Source: Ramlibacter albus
GTDB lineage: Bacteria; Pseudomonadota; Gammaproteobacteria; Burkholderiales; Burkholderiaceae_C
Direction of reading: 5' to 3'
Length of the DNA: 64,000 nt
Assembly: GCF_014297445.1 (NCBI RefSeq)
Contig: NZ_JACORU010000005.1
Span: 310,001-374,000, forward strand
Part shown: piece by piece, positions 41,424 through 49,271 of the stretch
Layout of the letters: each line of letters opens with the position of its first letter
How positions within the stretch are numbered: the first letter of the stretch is position 1
Notes under the pieces: model-generated
Seen by the model: the letters and a program-made list of their open reading frames with translations, nothing else
Database searches by the model: none
Told to the model about the DNA's origin: nothing
Position numbers and translations under genes: made by a program

Positions 41424-42631
41424 TTCGGTGGGATCGTATGCGAAGGCACAGGTTCCATCTCGCGGATCAGGCGCAGCGGCGGCAGCTGGGTGGATTCATG
41501 GGCCGCCTGCTCGATCTGGCGGCGCGTGACGTCGCGCATGATGACGGTGAGCCACTGCTCGCCGTCGGCGCGCGCCGAGGAGATCGACGCCTCGATGGGG
41601 AATTCCTCGCCGTCGCTGCGCATGCCGAAGACGAGCCGGTGGCGGCCCATCGCGCGCGCGTTGCCGGGCTCGCGCACGAAGCGCCTGACCATCTGCGCGT
41701 GCATGTCGCGGTAGCGCTCGGGCATCAGGTTCTCCAGCGGCTGGCCCATCATGAAGGTGCGCGTGGTGCGGAACATGCGCTCGGCCTCGTCGTTGAAGAG
41801 GACGATGCGGCCGGCATTGTCGGCCACGACCACCGCGTCCATGGCGGTGTCGAGCACGGCGCGCAACTGCCGCTCGCTGCGCTCCAGGGCCATCGTGGAC
41901 TGGTGCACCTCGCGCGCGGCCGCGTCGAGCAGCGCCGCGAATTCGTTCGCCTCGCGGAAGGCCAGCGGCGGCACGTCCATCGGCAGGCCGATGGCGGCCT
42001 GGCGCGCGTCCGCGGCCAGGGTGGCCATCGAGTCGAGGATGCGCGCGGCCAGGCGCTTGACCAGCCACAGGCTGGAGAGCACGAGCACGAGCAGGCCGCC
42101 GGTGGTCCACAGCAGCAGCCCGCGCACGTAGCGGTAGAGCGACTCGTCGGGCGCTTCCAGCACCACCGACCACCCCGTCCAGTTGGAACGCGAGTAGGCC
42201 GTGGCGCCGGTTTCGGTCTCGACGACGCCGCTGTCCCCGCGCATGCCGCGCGGCCAGACATAGTCGCGGCCCGCGGTGTCGTCGCCGTCGGGCGCCCGCG
42301 TGACGACGTGGCCGGAGTCGTTGACGATCGTCGCCACCCAGCCGGCGGGCAGGCCCTGCCGCGCCAGCATCTCGTTCAGCGGCCCCGGCTCCAGGGCGAT
42401 GAAGGCGCGCGGCGCGTCCAGCTGCAGGCGCGCGCGGATGAAGCGCTCGTCGAGCGTGGCGCTGATGGCCCGCGCGGCCAGCGTCATGGTCTCCATGGCC
42501 TCGCGCTTCTCGTGGCCGTGGTGCCACCACGTCAGCGCGGCGGCACCCAGCATGACGGGCAGGAGCGCGGCCGCGACCAGGCGCGCGAGCAGCATGCGAA
42601 GCGTGGGGGCGGGCGGCAACGGCGCGTGCAT
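41420..42631 (-). CDS. membrane PAS-domain sensor without output domain
   Basis: A 403-residue membrane sensor. An N-terminal helix (about 12-32), a periplasmic region of roughly 135 residues with a dCache-like pattern, a second helix (near 175-197), a HAMP-like stretch and one cytoplasmic PAS domain (about 260-375: RAVLDTAMDAVVVADNAGRI, then FNDEAERMF) are visible. After PAS only about 30 residues remain, so no kinase, GGDEF or EAL output domain follows. It may pass its signal to a partner, or be a truncated kinase. It precedes and overlaps the DUF411 gene. The start is uncertain: ATG 42631 is used, ATG 42667 is an alternative in the same frame. Confidence 0.75.
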   Translation of the reverse strand: MHAPLPPAPTLRMLLARLVAAALLPVMLGAAALTWWHHGHEKREAMETMTLAARAISATLDERFIRARLQLDAPRAFIALEPGPLNEMLARQGLPAGWVATIVNDSGHVVTRAPDGDDTAGRDYVWPRGMRGDSGVVETETGATAYSRSNWTGWSVVLEAPDESLYRYVRGLLLWTTGGLLVLVLSSLWLVKRLAARILDSMATLAADARQAAIGLPMDVPPLAFREANEFAALLDAAAREVHQSTMALERSERQLRAVLDTAMDAVVVADNAGRIVLFNDEAERMFRTTRTFMMGQPLENLMPERYRDMHAQMVRRFVREPGNARAMGRHRLVFGMRSDGEEFPIEASISSARADGEQWLTVIMRDVTRRQIEQAAHESTQLPPLRLIREMEPVPSHTIPPK

Positions 42632-42665
42632 GCCTGTAGCAGACACCGGCGGCCGCCCCCCGAAC

Positions 42666-42679
42666 ATGAGGCAGATCAA
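42666..42679. promoter_or_regulatory. second FNR-like box
   Basis: ATGAG-GCAG-ATCAA matches the FNR consensus at 8 of 10 positions and lies between the PAS sensor and the DUF883 gene. Two TTCCTACA repeats (42703-42710 and 42752-42759) follow, the second containing a TACAGT that could be the -10 box of the DUF883 gene. Confidence 0.4.
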
Positions 42680-42802
42680 ACAGCCGTGCTGCGGCAGGAC
42701 TTTTCCTACAACGGCTGGCGAGTTTTCGCCGACAGCGGTGTATCGATGGGCTTCCTACAGTGCTTCTTCCAACCGCACGACCTTACGAGAGAGGAAAACC
42801 AC

Positions 42803-43096
42803 ATGAACGCCGAAACCGCCACCCCCTTCCCCACCAGCCCCGACACGTCCAGCAGCGGCGGCAACGGCCTCAACGGCAGCGGCAACGCCACCGAGACGGT
42901 GCATCGCCTCGCGCAGCGCGTGCACGAGGCCGTGGACACGCTCGAGCAGAAGCTGGGCCAGGGCGGCGAGAAGATGATGAGCATCCACCAGGAATACGGC
43001 GACATGGCGCGCGAGCAGGTGCGCGCGCAGCCGCTCGCCGCCGTGGGCATCGCCTTCGCGGCGGGGTACGTCTTCGCGCGGCTGTTCAGCCGCTGA
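42803..43096 (+). CDS. DUF883 (ElaB/YqjD-like) membrane-tethered protein
   Basis: A 97-residue protein of the DUF883 family. It has a disordered Ser/Gly/Asn-rich start, an amphipathic coiled-coil-like middle (VHRLAQRVHEAVDTLEQKLG, about 33-52), and a C-terminal helix with the typical end (PLAAVGIAFAAGYVFARLFS, about 77-96). Family members ElaB and YqjD sit in the inner membrane in stationary phase, and YqjD binds ribosomes. GAGAGGAAAA before the ATG gives a ribosome site, so this gene is not leaderless. Its promoter region has two TTCCTACA direct repeats 49 bp apart and an FNR-like box. Confidence 0.85.
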   Translation: MNAETATPFPTSPDTSSSGGNGLNGSGNATETVHRLAQRVHEAVDTLEQKLGQGGEKMMSIHQEYGDMAREQVRAQPLAAVGIAFAAGYVFARLFSR

Positions 43097-43103
43097 AGGC
43101 ACA

Positions 43104-43181
43104 GGGCCCCCACGCTCCCCGCTTCGCGAGGATCGCTGCCCCCCGAGGGGGCGTTCGCGCCTTGGGGCGGCCCGGCGGCGC
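43104..43181. repeat. G+C-rich palindromic repeat element
   Basis: The gap between two convergent genes consists of short inverted repeats: CCCCGCTTCGCGAGG, CCCCCCGAGGGGG and GCGCCTTGGGGCGG. Elements with this wording are, as I recall them, common between genes of comamonads. It may serve as a bidirectional terminator. Confidence 0.55.
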
Positions 43182-43835
43182 TCAGTCGTGGAGTTCGGCG
43201 CGAGCTTGCCTGAGCACGCTCGCGCCGGCCGTCGTCGCCAGCAACGCCATCACGGCCGCGACCGCGAGGTCGGGCCAGCGCGTGCCGGTGCCGAACACGC
43301 CGAGCGCCGCGAGCAGCACCGCGACGTTGCCGATGGCGTCGTTGCGCGTGCACAGCCACACGCTGCGCATGTTGGCGTCGCCCTCGCGGAACGCGTAGAG
43401 CAGCCACGCCACGCCCAGGTTCGCGGCGAGCGCCAGCGCGCCGATCGTGCCCATCGTGACGGGTTCGGGCGCGCGGCCTTCCCACGCCGCCCACACCGCG
43501 CGGCCGAGCACCACCACGCCGAAGAGCAGCATGCAGCCGGCCTTGACGATCGCGGCGCGGGAGCGCCACGTGAAGTGCATCGTGAGCACGGCCAGCGAGA
43601 TGGCGTAGTTGGCGGCGTCGCCGAAGAAGTCGATGGCGTCGGCCAGCAGCGAGACCGAGCCCGACGTGAAGCCCGCGCCGATCTCCAGCAGGAACATCGC
43701 GGCGTTGACGAAGAGGGCGATCCAGAGGACGCGGCGGTAGCCCGGGGGCACGGGGGTGCCGGGTTCGACCACGTCGTGATGGTGGTGGTGATGACCGTGA
43801 TCGTGGTCGTGGTCGTGGTGCGTGTGCCCCTGCAT
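43182..43835 (-). CDS. cation diffusion facilitator family metal exporter
   Basis: CDF-family inner-membrane transporter of 217 residues that exports divalent metal ions in exchange for protons. The N-terminus is an extreme His/Asp run (HDHDHDHGHHHHHHD, about 7-21). Helix II has LLADAIDFFGDAANYAISLA with the two metal-site Asp residues, and helix V has CTRNDAIGNVAVL, where the usual His-x3-Asp is replaced in part by Asn-Asp. The C-terminal cytoplasmic domain of most CDF proteins is missing, so it is a short form. It diverges from an EamA transporter with a His-rich tail across 23 bp. Zinc, cobalt or nickel are possible substrates. Confidence 0.85.
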   Translation of the reverse strand: MQGHTHHDHDHDHGHHHHHHDVVEPGTPVPPGYRRVLWIALFVNAAMFLLEIGAGFTSGSVSLLADAIDFFGDAANYAISLAVLTMHFTWRSRAAIVKAGCMLLFGVVVLGRAVWAAWEGRAPEPVTMGTIGALALAANLGVAWLLYAFREGDANMRSVWLCTRNDAIGNVAVLLAALGVFGTGTRWPDLAVAAVMALLATTAGASVLRQARAELHD

Positions 43836-43842
43836 GTCCCCA

Positions 43843-43852
43843 ACTGTACGAT
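43843..43852. promoter_or_regulatory. overlapping -10 elements of a divergent gene pair
   Basis: On the minus strand TACAGT (43848-43843) ends 7 nt before the CDF start at 43835; on the plus strand TACGAT (43847-43852) ends 6 nt before the EamA start at 43859. The two hexamers share two base pairs, so both promoters cannot be occupied at the same time. Confidence 0.55.
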
Positions 43853-43858
43853 GAGCGC

Positions 43859-44899
43859 ATGAAACCCTCCGTGGCGTCGGCCCTTGCGGCGGCGTTGCTG
43901 TTCGGCGCCGCGGCGCCGCTCGCCAAGCTGTTGCTGGCGCGAGTGGATGCATGGCTGCTGGCGGCGTTGCTGTACCTCGGTTCGGGGCTCGGGCTGCTGC
44001 TTGTGCGCGTGGTGCGCCGCTCGCCTCGCGTGCGGCTGGCGGCCGGCGAGGCGAAGTGGCTGGCGGGAGCCGTGCTGTGCGGCGGTGTCGCCGGGCCGGT
44101 GCTGCTGATGGCCGGGTTGTCGCGCATGCCGGCATCGGAGGCTTCGCTGCTGCTCAATGGCGAAGGTGTGTTCACCGCGCTGATCGCGTGGTTCGTGTTC
44201 CGCGAGAACGTCGACAAGCGTGTTGCGCTCGGCATGCTGGCCATCGTGGCCGGTGGCGCGGTGCTGGCTTGGCCGGGCCAGGTGGAGGGTATCCGCTGGC
44301 AAGGCGCGCTGCTCGTGCTCGCGGCATGCCTGGCCTGGGCCGTCGACAACAACCTCACGCGCAAGGTGTCGCTGAACGACGCGTCGTGGATCGCGATGGT
44401 CAAGGGCCTCGGCGCGGGCGCGACGAACCTCGTCATCGCGCTGGCATTCGGTGCCGCGTGGCCCGCGCCAGCGGCCGTGGGTTCAGCAGCGCTGCTCGGC
44501 TTCGTCAGCTACGGCGCAAGCCTCGTGCTGTTCGTCGTCGCCCTGCGCAGCCTCGGGACCGCGCGCACCGGCGCCTACTTCTCGGTCGCGCCTTTCTTCG
44601 GCGCCGTGCTGTCGATCGCGCTGCTCGGCGAAGACGCCACGTGGCAGCTCGGCGCCGCCGGCGTGCTGATGGCCGTCGGTGTGTGGCTGCACATCACCGA
44701 GCGCCACGAGCACTGGCACCGCCACGACGTGATGGACCACGCGCACGTGCATGTCCACGGCACCGGCGACGAGCACCACGACCACGTGCACGTGCCGCCT
44801 GTGCCCCCCGGCACGCGGCACTCACACGCGCATCACCACGACCCCATCGCGCATGCGCATCCGCACTACCCCGACGCGCATCACCGCCACGAGCACTAG
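43859..44899 (+). CDS. EamA/DMT-family transporter with His-rich C-terminal tail
   Basis: Inner-membrane transporter of 346 residues with ten hydrophobic segments in two EamA repeats (about 5-130 and 140-275). After helix ten, the last 65 residues are dominated by His, Asp, Glu and Pro (HEHWHRHDVMDHAHVHVHG and more), which would make a metal-binding cytoplasmic tail. DMT proteins usually export amino acids or metabolites; the tail suggests metal-dependent control or metal export. The gene diverges from the CDF exporter, itself with a His-rich end, across 23 bp with overlapping -10 elements. No Shine-Dalgarno precedes the ATG. Its end overlaps the convergent phosphodiesterase gene by 4 nt. Confidence 0.88.
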   Translation: MKPSVASALAAALLFGAAAPLAKLLLARVDAWLLAALLYLGSGLGLLLVRVVRRSPRVRLAAGEAKWLAGAVLCGGVAGPVLLMAGLSRMPASEASLLLNGEGVFTALIAWFVFRENVDKRVALGMLAIVAGGAVLAWPGQVEGIRWQGALLVLAACLAWAVDNNLTRKVSLNDASWIAMVKGLGAGATNLVIALAFGAAWPAPAAVGSAALLGFVSYGASLVLFVVALRSLGTARTGAYFSVAPFFGAVLSIALLGEDATWQLGAAGVLMAVGVWLHITERHEHWHRHDVMDHAHVHVHGTGDEHHDHVHVPPVPPGTRHSHAHHHDPIAHAHPHYPDAHHRHEH

Positions 44900-45852
44900 A
44901 ACTTCGCCGGCAACGGCATTCCACGCTTCGCCATCACCTCGCGCAGGCGGTCGGGGTAGTCGGTGATGATCCCGTCCGCGCCCCAGCCGATGAACCGGTC
45001 CATGACCGCAGGGTCGTTGACGGTCCACGGAACGACCTGCAAGCCGAGCGACTGCGCTTCCTTCACCAGCGCCTCTGTGACCGCACCCTGGTTCGGCGAC
45101 CACACCTTGCCGCCCGCAGCCTTCACCATCTTCGGCGCGCTGCCATGGTCGGCGAACTTCAGCCCCGCGGTCCACGAGCCGTCGCGGGTGTTGTCGTTGT
45201 TCGGGGCCTGCACCGTGAGGTAGACGGTGGGGATGGAAGGCTGCAGCTTCTGCACGAGCTGCAGCGTGCGCCAGTCGAAGCTCTGGATCGTCACGCGCGA
45301 AGCCATGCCGGCATCGTTGATGACCTTCAGCAGCGCCTGCGTCATCGCCTCGGGGCTGACCGTGTCGTCAGGCTGCGAAGGGTTGATCTTGGTCTCGATG
45401 TTGAAGCGCACACGCGTTGCATTGCGTGCCTTCACCAGGTCGAACAGTTGCGCGAGCGTCGGCACGCGCGTGCCGTCCACCGCCTGCTGCGTCTCGAAGG
45501 TCTTCGCGTACGGCGTGCCGGGCTGCAGCCGGCCGACGTCGTAGGCCTGCAGCTGCGCGAGCGTCAACGAGCGGATCAGCGGCCCTTTCGTGCCCGGCAG
45601 CCATTGGCCCTGCGCGTCGCGCGTGATCAGCGGGTTCAGGTAGGGGTCGTGCGAGATGACGACCACCCCGTCGGCCGTGACGCCGATGTCCGTTTCCAGC
45701 GTGTCCACGCCGAGCGAGAGCGCGTGTTCGAATGCCGGCAGCGTGTTCTCGGGCCGCAGGCCGCGCGTGCCGCGATGCCCCTGGAGGTCGAAGGCGAAGG
45801 CGCCGGCGGAAACCGCAAGCGCCGCGAAGGAGAGGACGAGTTGGCGAAACAT
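44896..45852 (-). CDS. periplasmic glycerophosphodiester phosphodiesterase (GlpQ-like)
   Basis: Exported glycerophosphodiesterase of 318 residues that splits deacylated phospholipids into glycerol-3-phosphate and an alcohol. A signal peptide (1-20, ending GAFAF) precedes the GDPD core: LQGHRGTRGLRPENTLPAF (about 23-41, catalytic His and Arg, metal Glu), VDTLETDIGVTADGVVVISHDP (metal Glu and Asp, second His), and FNIETKIN. The end has the usual GADGIITDYPDRL. The ATG at 45852 has a CAGAAT hexamer 6 nt upstream and no Shine-Dalgarno. It diverges from a DOPA-dioxygenase-like gene with only 24 bp between start codons. Confidence 0.9.
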   Translation of the reverse strand: MFRQLVLSFAALAVSAGAFAFDLQGHRGTRGLRPENTLPAFEHALSLGVDTLETDIGVTADGVVVISHDPYLNPLITRDAQGQWLPGTKGPLIRSLTLAQLQAYDVGRLQPGTPYAKTFETQQAVDGTRVPTLAQLFDLVKARNATRVRFNIETKINPSQPDDTVSPEAMTQALLKVINDAGMASRVTIQSFDWRTLQLVQKLQPSIPTVYLTVQAPNNDNTRDGSWTAGLKFADHGSAPKMVKAAGGKVWSPNQGAVTEALVKEAQSLGLQVVPWTVNDPAVMDRFIGWGADGIITDYPDRLREVMAKRGMPLPAKF

Positions 45853-45858
45853 GCGCGC

Positions 45859-45870
45859 ATTCTGCACAAT
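45859..45870. promoter_or_regulatory. abutting -10 elements of a divergent gene pair
   Basis: On the minus strand CAGAAT (45864-45859) ends 6 nt before the start at 45852; on the plus strand CACAAT (45865-45870) ends 6 nt before the start at 45877. The hexamers touch without overlap, so each promoter's upstream region lies inside the opposing gene. Confidence 0.5.
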
Positions 45871-45876
45871 GCGGGC

Positions 45877-46221
45877 ATGGCACGTTACCCGGTGAACACC
45901 TACAAGGCCTACCACGCCCACGTCTACTTCGGCCCCGGCACGGTGGAGCAGGCGCGTGCCCTGTGCGAAGAGGCGGCGCGCCTGTTCAAGGTGCAGATGG
46001 GCCGGGTCCACGAGCAGAACGTGGGGCCGCATCCGCAGTGGAGCTGCCAGCTCGCCTTCAGCGCCGAGCAGTTCGACGATCTCATCCCATGGCTCGACGA
46101 GCACCGGGGCGGCCTCGACGTGCTGGTGCATGCGCTCAGCGGCGATGCCGTCGCCGACCACACCGAACACGCGTACTGGCTCGGCAAGGAGTACCCGCTG
46201 GACCTGTCCGCGCTCAACTGA
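45877..46221 (+). CDS. DOPA 4,5-dioxygenase family protein
   Basis: A 114-residue cytoplasmic protein of the DOPA 4,5-dioxygenase family. YKAYHAHVYFG (about 9-19) gives the two N-terminal His, MGRVHEQNVGPHPQWSCQLAF (about 41-61) carries further His, and DVLVHALSGDAVADHTEHAYWLG (81-103) completes the pattern. Characterised plant and fungal relatives open the ring of DOPA; the bacterial ones are of unknown substrate. The length is normal. A CACAAT hexamer 6 nt before the ATG implies a leaderless mRNA. It is followed 8 nt later by the zinc-ribbon protein gene, probably in one transcript. Confidence 0.88.
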   Translation: MARYPVNTYKAYHAHVYFGPGTVEQARALCEEAARLFKVQMGRVHEQNVGPHPQWSCQLAFSAEQFDDLIPWLDEHRGGLDVLVHALSGDAVADHTEHAYWLGKEYPLDLSALN

Positions 46222-46229
46222 GCGCCGCG

Positions 46230-47141
46230 GTGGACGCGACCCGCTGCGTCAACTGCACCCAGCCGATGCAGCTCGTCGCGCTGGCCGGGCACTACGGCCG
46301 CGGCGTCGATGTCGACATGTGCGGCCCCTGCCGCCTGGTCTGGTTCGACAACCTCGAGTCGGTCAACCTCAATGGCCCCGGCACGCTGCAGTTGCTGCGC
46401 GCCATCGATGCGCAGCGCGGTGAGCTGCTGAATGCGCTGGGCGGCACCGACCTGCCATGCCCGCGCTGCACGGCCCGCCTCAAGGTGGTGAGGGACCTCG
46501 TGAGCCATGGGCCGGTGGGGCGGCTCGAATGCCCTCGCGGGCATGGCGCGCTCCAGACGTTCTCGCAGCTGCTGGCGGAAAAAGGCCTCGTGCGTCCCCT
46601 GTTCCGCCCCGAGGTGGAGCAACTGCAGCGCAGCCCCGCGACCGGGCTCGTGTTCCACTGCGTGAACTGCGGCGCCGAATTCGACCCGCGCGTGCGCGAA
46701 GCCTGCAGCTTCTGCGGGTCGCCCCGGCTCGTGCTCGACCTGCAGCGCATCCTGCATGCGCTGGACCGCCAGACGGGTGTGGTGGACAGTTCGGTCGGCG
46801 GCCCGCCCCGGCAGGTGCAGTTCACGTGCATGCATTGCGGCGGCGCCATCGACGCGGCGCGCGAGCGCCGGTGCAGCCACTGCGCGATGCCGATCGCCGT
46901 GACGGACGTGGCCGAGGTGCTGCGGCTCATCGAGCCGTACGCCGCGAAGATCGAGTCGGGCGAAGCCGCGCCCGCGCACCGGGCGGTGGAGGTGGCCGAG
47001 GTGAGCGACGGCCGGCCGCACCTGTTGCCCATGGGCCTGGAGCGCAACCCGCTGGGCCCGCCGTGGTGGGTGTACGCCTTTTGCGCCGTCGTGGCGGCCG
47101 GCGCCGGGCTCGCGCTGGTGCGCTGCGTGCCGCTGGTGTAG
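46230..47141 (+). CDS. multi-zinc-ribbon protein with C-terminal membrane helix
   Basis: A 303-residue protein of unknown function with five or so Cys-x2-Cys knuckles: CVNC (about 6-9), CGPC, CPRC, CVNCGAEFDP, CSFCG, CMHCGG and CSHC, which would form several zinc ribbons or rubredoxin-like modules. The last 25 residues (WWVYAFCAVVAAGAGLALVR) form one membrane helix, so the ribbons probably face the cytoplasm from the inner membrane. The start is taken as GTG at 46230, 8 nt after the previous stop, because a Cys knuckle precedes the first ATG. It has the look of zinc-ribbon proteins that act as assembly or adaptor factors, but no family was recognised. Confidence 0.72.
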   Translation: MDATRCVNCTQPMQLVALAGHYGRGVDVDMCGPCRLVWFDNLESVNLNGPGTLQLLRAIDAQRGELLNALGGTDLPCPRCTARLKVVRDLVSHGPVGRLECPRGHGALQTFSQLLAEKGLVRPLFRPEVEQLQRSPATGLVFHCVNCGAEFDPRVREACSFCGSPRLVLDLQRILHALDRQTGVVDSSVGGPPRQVQFTCMHCGGAIDAARERRCSHCAMPIAVTDVAEVLRLIEPYAAKIESGEAAPAHRAVEVAEVSDGRPHLLPMGLERNPLGPPWWVYAFCAVVAAGAGLALVRCVPLV

Positions 47142-47148
47142 AAGCGGG

Positions 47149-47910
47149 CTAGTGCAGCGACGACAGGAACTGCTTGAGTTCCGGCGTCTGCGGGTTCGCG
47201 AACAGCGCCTGTGGCGGGCCCGCCTCGTGCACGCGCCCCTGGTGCATGAAGATCACGCGGTCGCTCACCTTGCGCGCGAAGTTCATCTCGTGCGTCACCA
47301 TCAGCAGCGTCATGCCGTCGTCGGCAAGCGACTCCACGACGCGCAGCACCTCGCCCACCAGCTCGGGGTCCAGCGCGCTCGTGATCTCGTCGCACAGCAG
47401 CACGGCCGGCTCCATGGCGAGCGCACGCGCGATGGCCACGCGCTGCTGCTGGCCGCCGGAGAGCTGGTCGGGCATCGCGTCGAACTTCTCGGCGAGCCCC
47501 ACGCGCTCCAGCAGCTTGCGCGCCTGCGCCTCGGCCGCGGCGCGGTCCTTCTTCTTCACGAGCGTCGGCGCCAGCATCACGTTGCGCCCGACGGTCAGGT
47601 GCGGGAAGAGGTTGAAGCTCTGGAAGATCATGCCCACGTGCTGGCGCAGCTCGCGCATCGCGGCGGCGCTGTCGTGGCGCAGCGCCTGGCCGTCGACGGT
47701 GAGCGCGCCGTCCTGGAAGGTCTCCAGCCCGTTGATGCAGCGAAGCAGCGTGCTCTTGCCCGAGCCGCTCTTGCCGATGATGGCGATCACTTCGCCGGGC
47801 TGCACCTTCAGGTCGATGCCCTTGAGCACCTCGTTGGGCCCGAAGGACTTGCGCAGGGCGGTGATCTCAACGATGGGCGGCGTGTAGTTTTCGCTCGAGG
47901 CCATGGGCAT
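47149..47910 (-). CDS. polar amino acid ABC transporter ATP-binding protein
   Basis: ATPase subunit (253 residues) of a polar amino acid importer of the GlnQ/HisP type. Walker [10 protein letters not shown] (about 46-54), the Q-loop in [15 protein letters not shown], signature LSGGQQQR (about 149-156), Walker [14 protein letters not shown] (about 170-182) and the switch His in VTHEM are all intact. The start overlaps the end of the upstream permease gene by some 40 nt; a second in-frame ATG two codons later is equally possible. It is the last gene of the operon gntR - binding protein - permease - permease - ATPase. Confidence 0.92.
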   Translation of the reverse strand: MPMASSENYTPPIVEITALRKSFGPNEVLKGIDLKVQPGEVIAIIGKSGSGKSTLLRCINGLETFQDGALTVDGQALRHDSAAAMRELRQHVGMIFQSFNLFPHLTVGRNVMLAPTLVKKKDRAAAEAQARKLLERVGLAEKFDAMPDQLSGGQQQRVAIARALAMEPAVLLCDEITSALDPELVGEVLRVVESLADDGMTLLMVTHEMNFARKVSDRVIFMHQGRVHEAGPPQALFANPQTPELKQFLSSLH

Positions 47911-48520
47911 AGAGGCTGATGGGGTAACACAGCGCGAAGTACAGCAGCGCGACGAGGGCGTAGACGACGAAGGGCTTGAGCGTGGCGTTGGTGATCATCG
48001 TGCCGGCCTTCGTGAGCTCCACGAAGCCGATCACGCTGGCCAGCGCGGTGCCCTTGATCACCTGCACGAGGAAACCGACGGTGGGCGGGATGGCGATGCG
48101 CAGGGCCTGCGGCATCACGACGTGGCGCAGCTGCTCGCCGAAGGAGAGCGCCAGGCTCTGCGCCGCTTCCCACTGGCCGCGCGGGATGGACGCCACGCAG
48201 CCGCGCCAGATCTCGGTGAGGAAGGCGCTCGTGTACAGCGTGAGCGCGACCGCGGCCGCGACCCACGGCGACGTGTTGATGCCGAAGAGCGCGATGCCGA
48301 AGTACGCCAGGAACAGCTGCATCAGCAGCGGCGTGCCCTGGAACAGCTGCACGTAGCCCGCGACGAAGCGTTGCAACGCAACGGAGGGCAGCAGCCGCAG
48401 CACCAGCAGCGCGAGCCCCACGAGCCCGCCCCCGATGAAAGCGATGAGCGACAGCGCCACCGTCCACCGCCCCGCGAGCAGCAGGTTGCGCAGCATGTCC
48501 CAGAGCGAGAACTCGATCAT
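47867..48520 (-). CDS. polar amino acid ABC transporter permease 1
   Basis: Inner-membrane permease (217 residues) of the His/Glu/Gln/Arg/opine family with five hydrophobic segments. The N-terminal part has [17 protein letters not shown] (about 80-96), and the ATPase-contact EAA loop reads [20 protein letters not shown] (about 140-159). It pairs with permease 2 to form the translocation channel. The ATG overlaps the permease 2 stop (ATGA), and its own end overlaps the ATPase gene. Substrate is not determinable from the sequence. Confidence 0.9.
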   Translation of the reverse strand: MIEFSLWDMLRNLLLAGRWTVALSLIAFIGGGLVGLALLVLRLLPSVALQRFVAGYVQLFQGTPLLMQLFLAYFGIALFGINTSPWVAAAVALTLYTSAFLTEIWRGCVASIPRGQWEAAQSLALSFGEQLRHVVMPQALRIAIPPTVGFLVQVIKGTALASVIGFVELTKAGTMITNATLKPFVVYALVALLYFALCYPISLYAHGLERKLHAAHR

Positions 48521-49185
48521 CGGAACAGGAAGCGGGGGCCCGCCCAGTTGAGCAGCTTGCGCACGGCGATGGCAAGCAGCAGGTAGATGGCCGTGGCGAT
48601 GATGAACGCCTCGAACGCGCGGAAGTTGCGGCTCTGGATCAGGTTGGCCGCGTACGACAGCTCCTCCACCGAGATCTGCCCGCAGACGGCGGAGCCGAGC
48701 ATCACGATGATGATCTGGCTCACCAGCGCCGGCCACACGCGCTTGAGCGCGGGCGGCAGCACCACGCGAATGAACACCTGCGTGCGCGTGAGCGCCAGGC
48801 TCACGGCCGCCTCGATCTGCCCGCGCGGCGTGGCCTGGATGCCGGCGCGGATGATCTCCGTGGCGTAGGCGCCGAGGTTCACCACCATCGCGATCACCGA
48901 CGCGGTCTCCGGCGAGAGCTTCAGGCCCGCGGCGGGCAGGCCGAAGAACACGAAGAAGAGCTGCACGATGAAGGGCGTGTTGCGGATCAGTTCGACGTAG
49001 GTGCCGACGACGATGCGCAGGGCCAGGGGGCCGGAGCTGCGGACCCACGCGCAGGCGATGCCGACGATGACGCCGATCACTGCGGACACCGCGGTGAGCG
49101 CCAGCGTCAGCAGGACGCCCTTGGCCAGCAGCGGCCACTGGGCAAGTACGGCGGCAAAGTCGAGGGTGATGCGCATGTTCGTCAT
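48517..49185 (-). CDS. polar amino acid ABC transporter permease 2
   Basis: Second permease (222 residues) of the same importer. It shows the family segment YVELIRNTPFIVQLFFVFFG (about 64-83) and the EAA loop EAAVSLALTRTQVFIRVVLP (about 128-147). Start at 49185; an ATG three codons later is an alternative. Between it and the upstream binding-protein gene lies a large palindromic repeat that would fold in the mRNA and may separate the expression levels of the receptor and the channel subunits. Confidence 0.9.
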   Translation of the reverse strand: MTNMRITLDFAAVLAQWPLLAKGVLLTLALTAVSAVIGVIVGIACAWVRSSGPLALRIVVGTYVELIRNTPFIVQLFFVFFGLPAAGLKLSPETASVIAMVVNLGAYATEIIRAGIQATPRGQIEAAVSLALTRTQVFIRVVLPPALKRVWPALVSQIIIVMLGSAVCGQISVEELSYAANLIQSRNFRAFEAFIIATAIYLLLAIAVRKLLNWAGPRFLFR

Positions 49186-49186
49186 G

Positions 49187-49265
49187 CGTCATCCCGGGCT
49201 TGACCCGGGATCCATGCCCGCGTGTCGAAGCGCCGGCATGGATGCCGGGTCGAGCCCGGCATGAC
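49187..49265. repeat. REP-like double palindrome inside the ABC operon
   Basis: Two small hairpins, CCCGGG-CTTGA-CCCGGG and GCCGGG-TCGAG-CCCGGC, are themselves arms of a larger imperfect inverted repeat of about 31 nt each. It fills the gap between the binding-protein gene and permease 2. In other operons such elements stabilise the upstream mRNA and reduce downstream expression, which would favour excess receptor over channel. Confidence 0.65.
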
Positions 49266-49271
49266 AGGTCG

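Noticed and set aside
42667..42680. TTTGAT as a leaderless -10 box for the PAS sensor with a start at 42667
   Set aside because: The hexamer is part of an FNR-like dyad, and residues encoded between 42667 and 42631 show no family character; left only as an alternative start.
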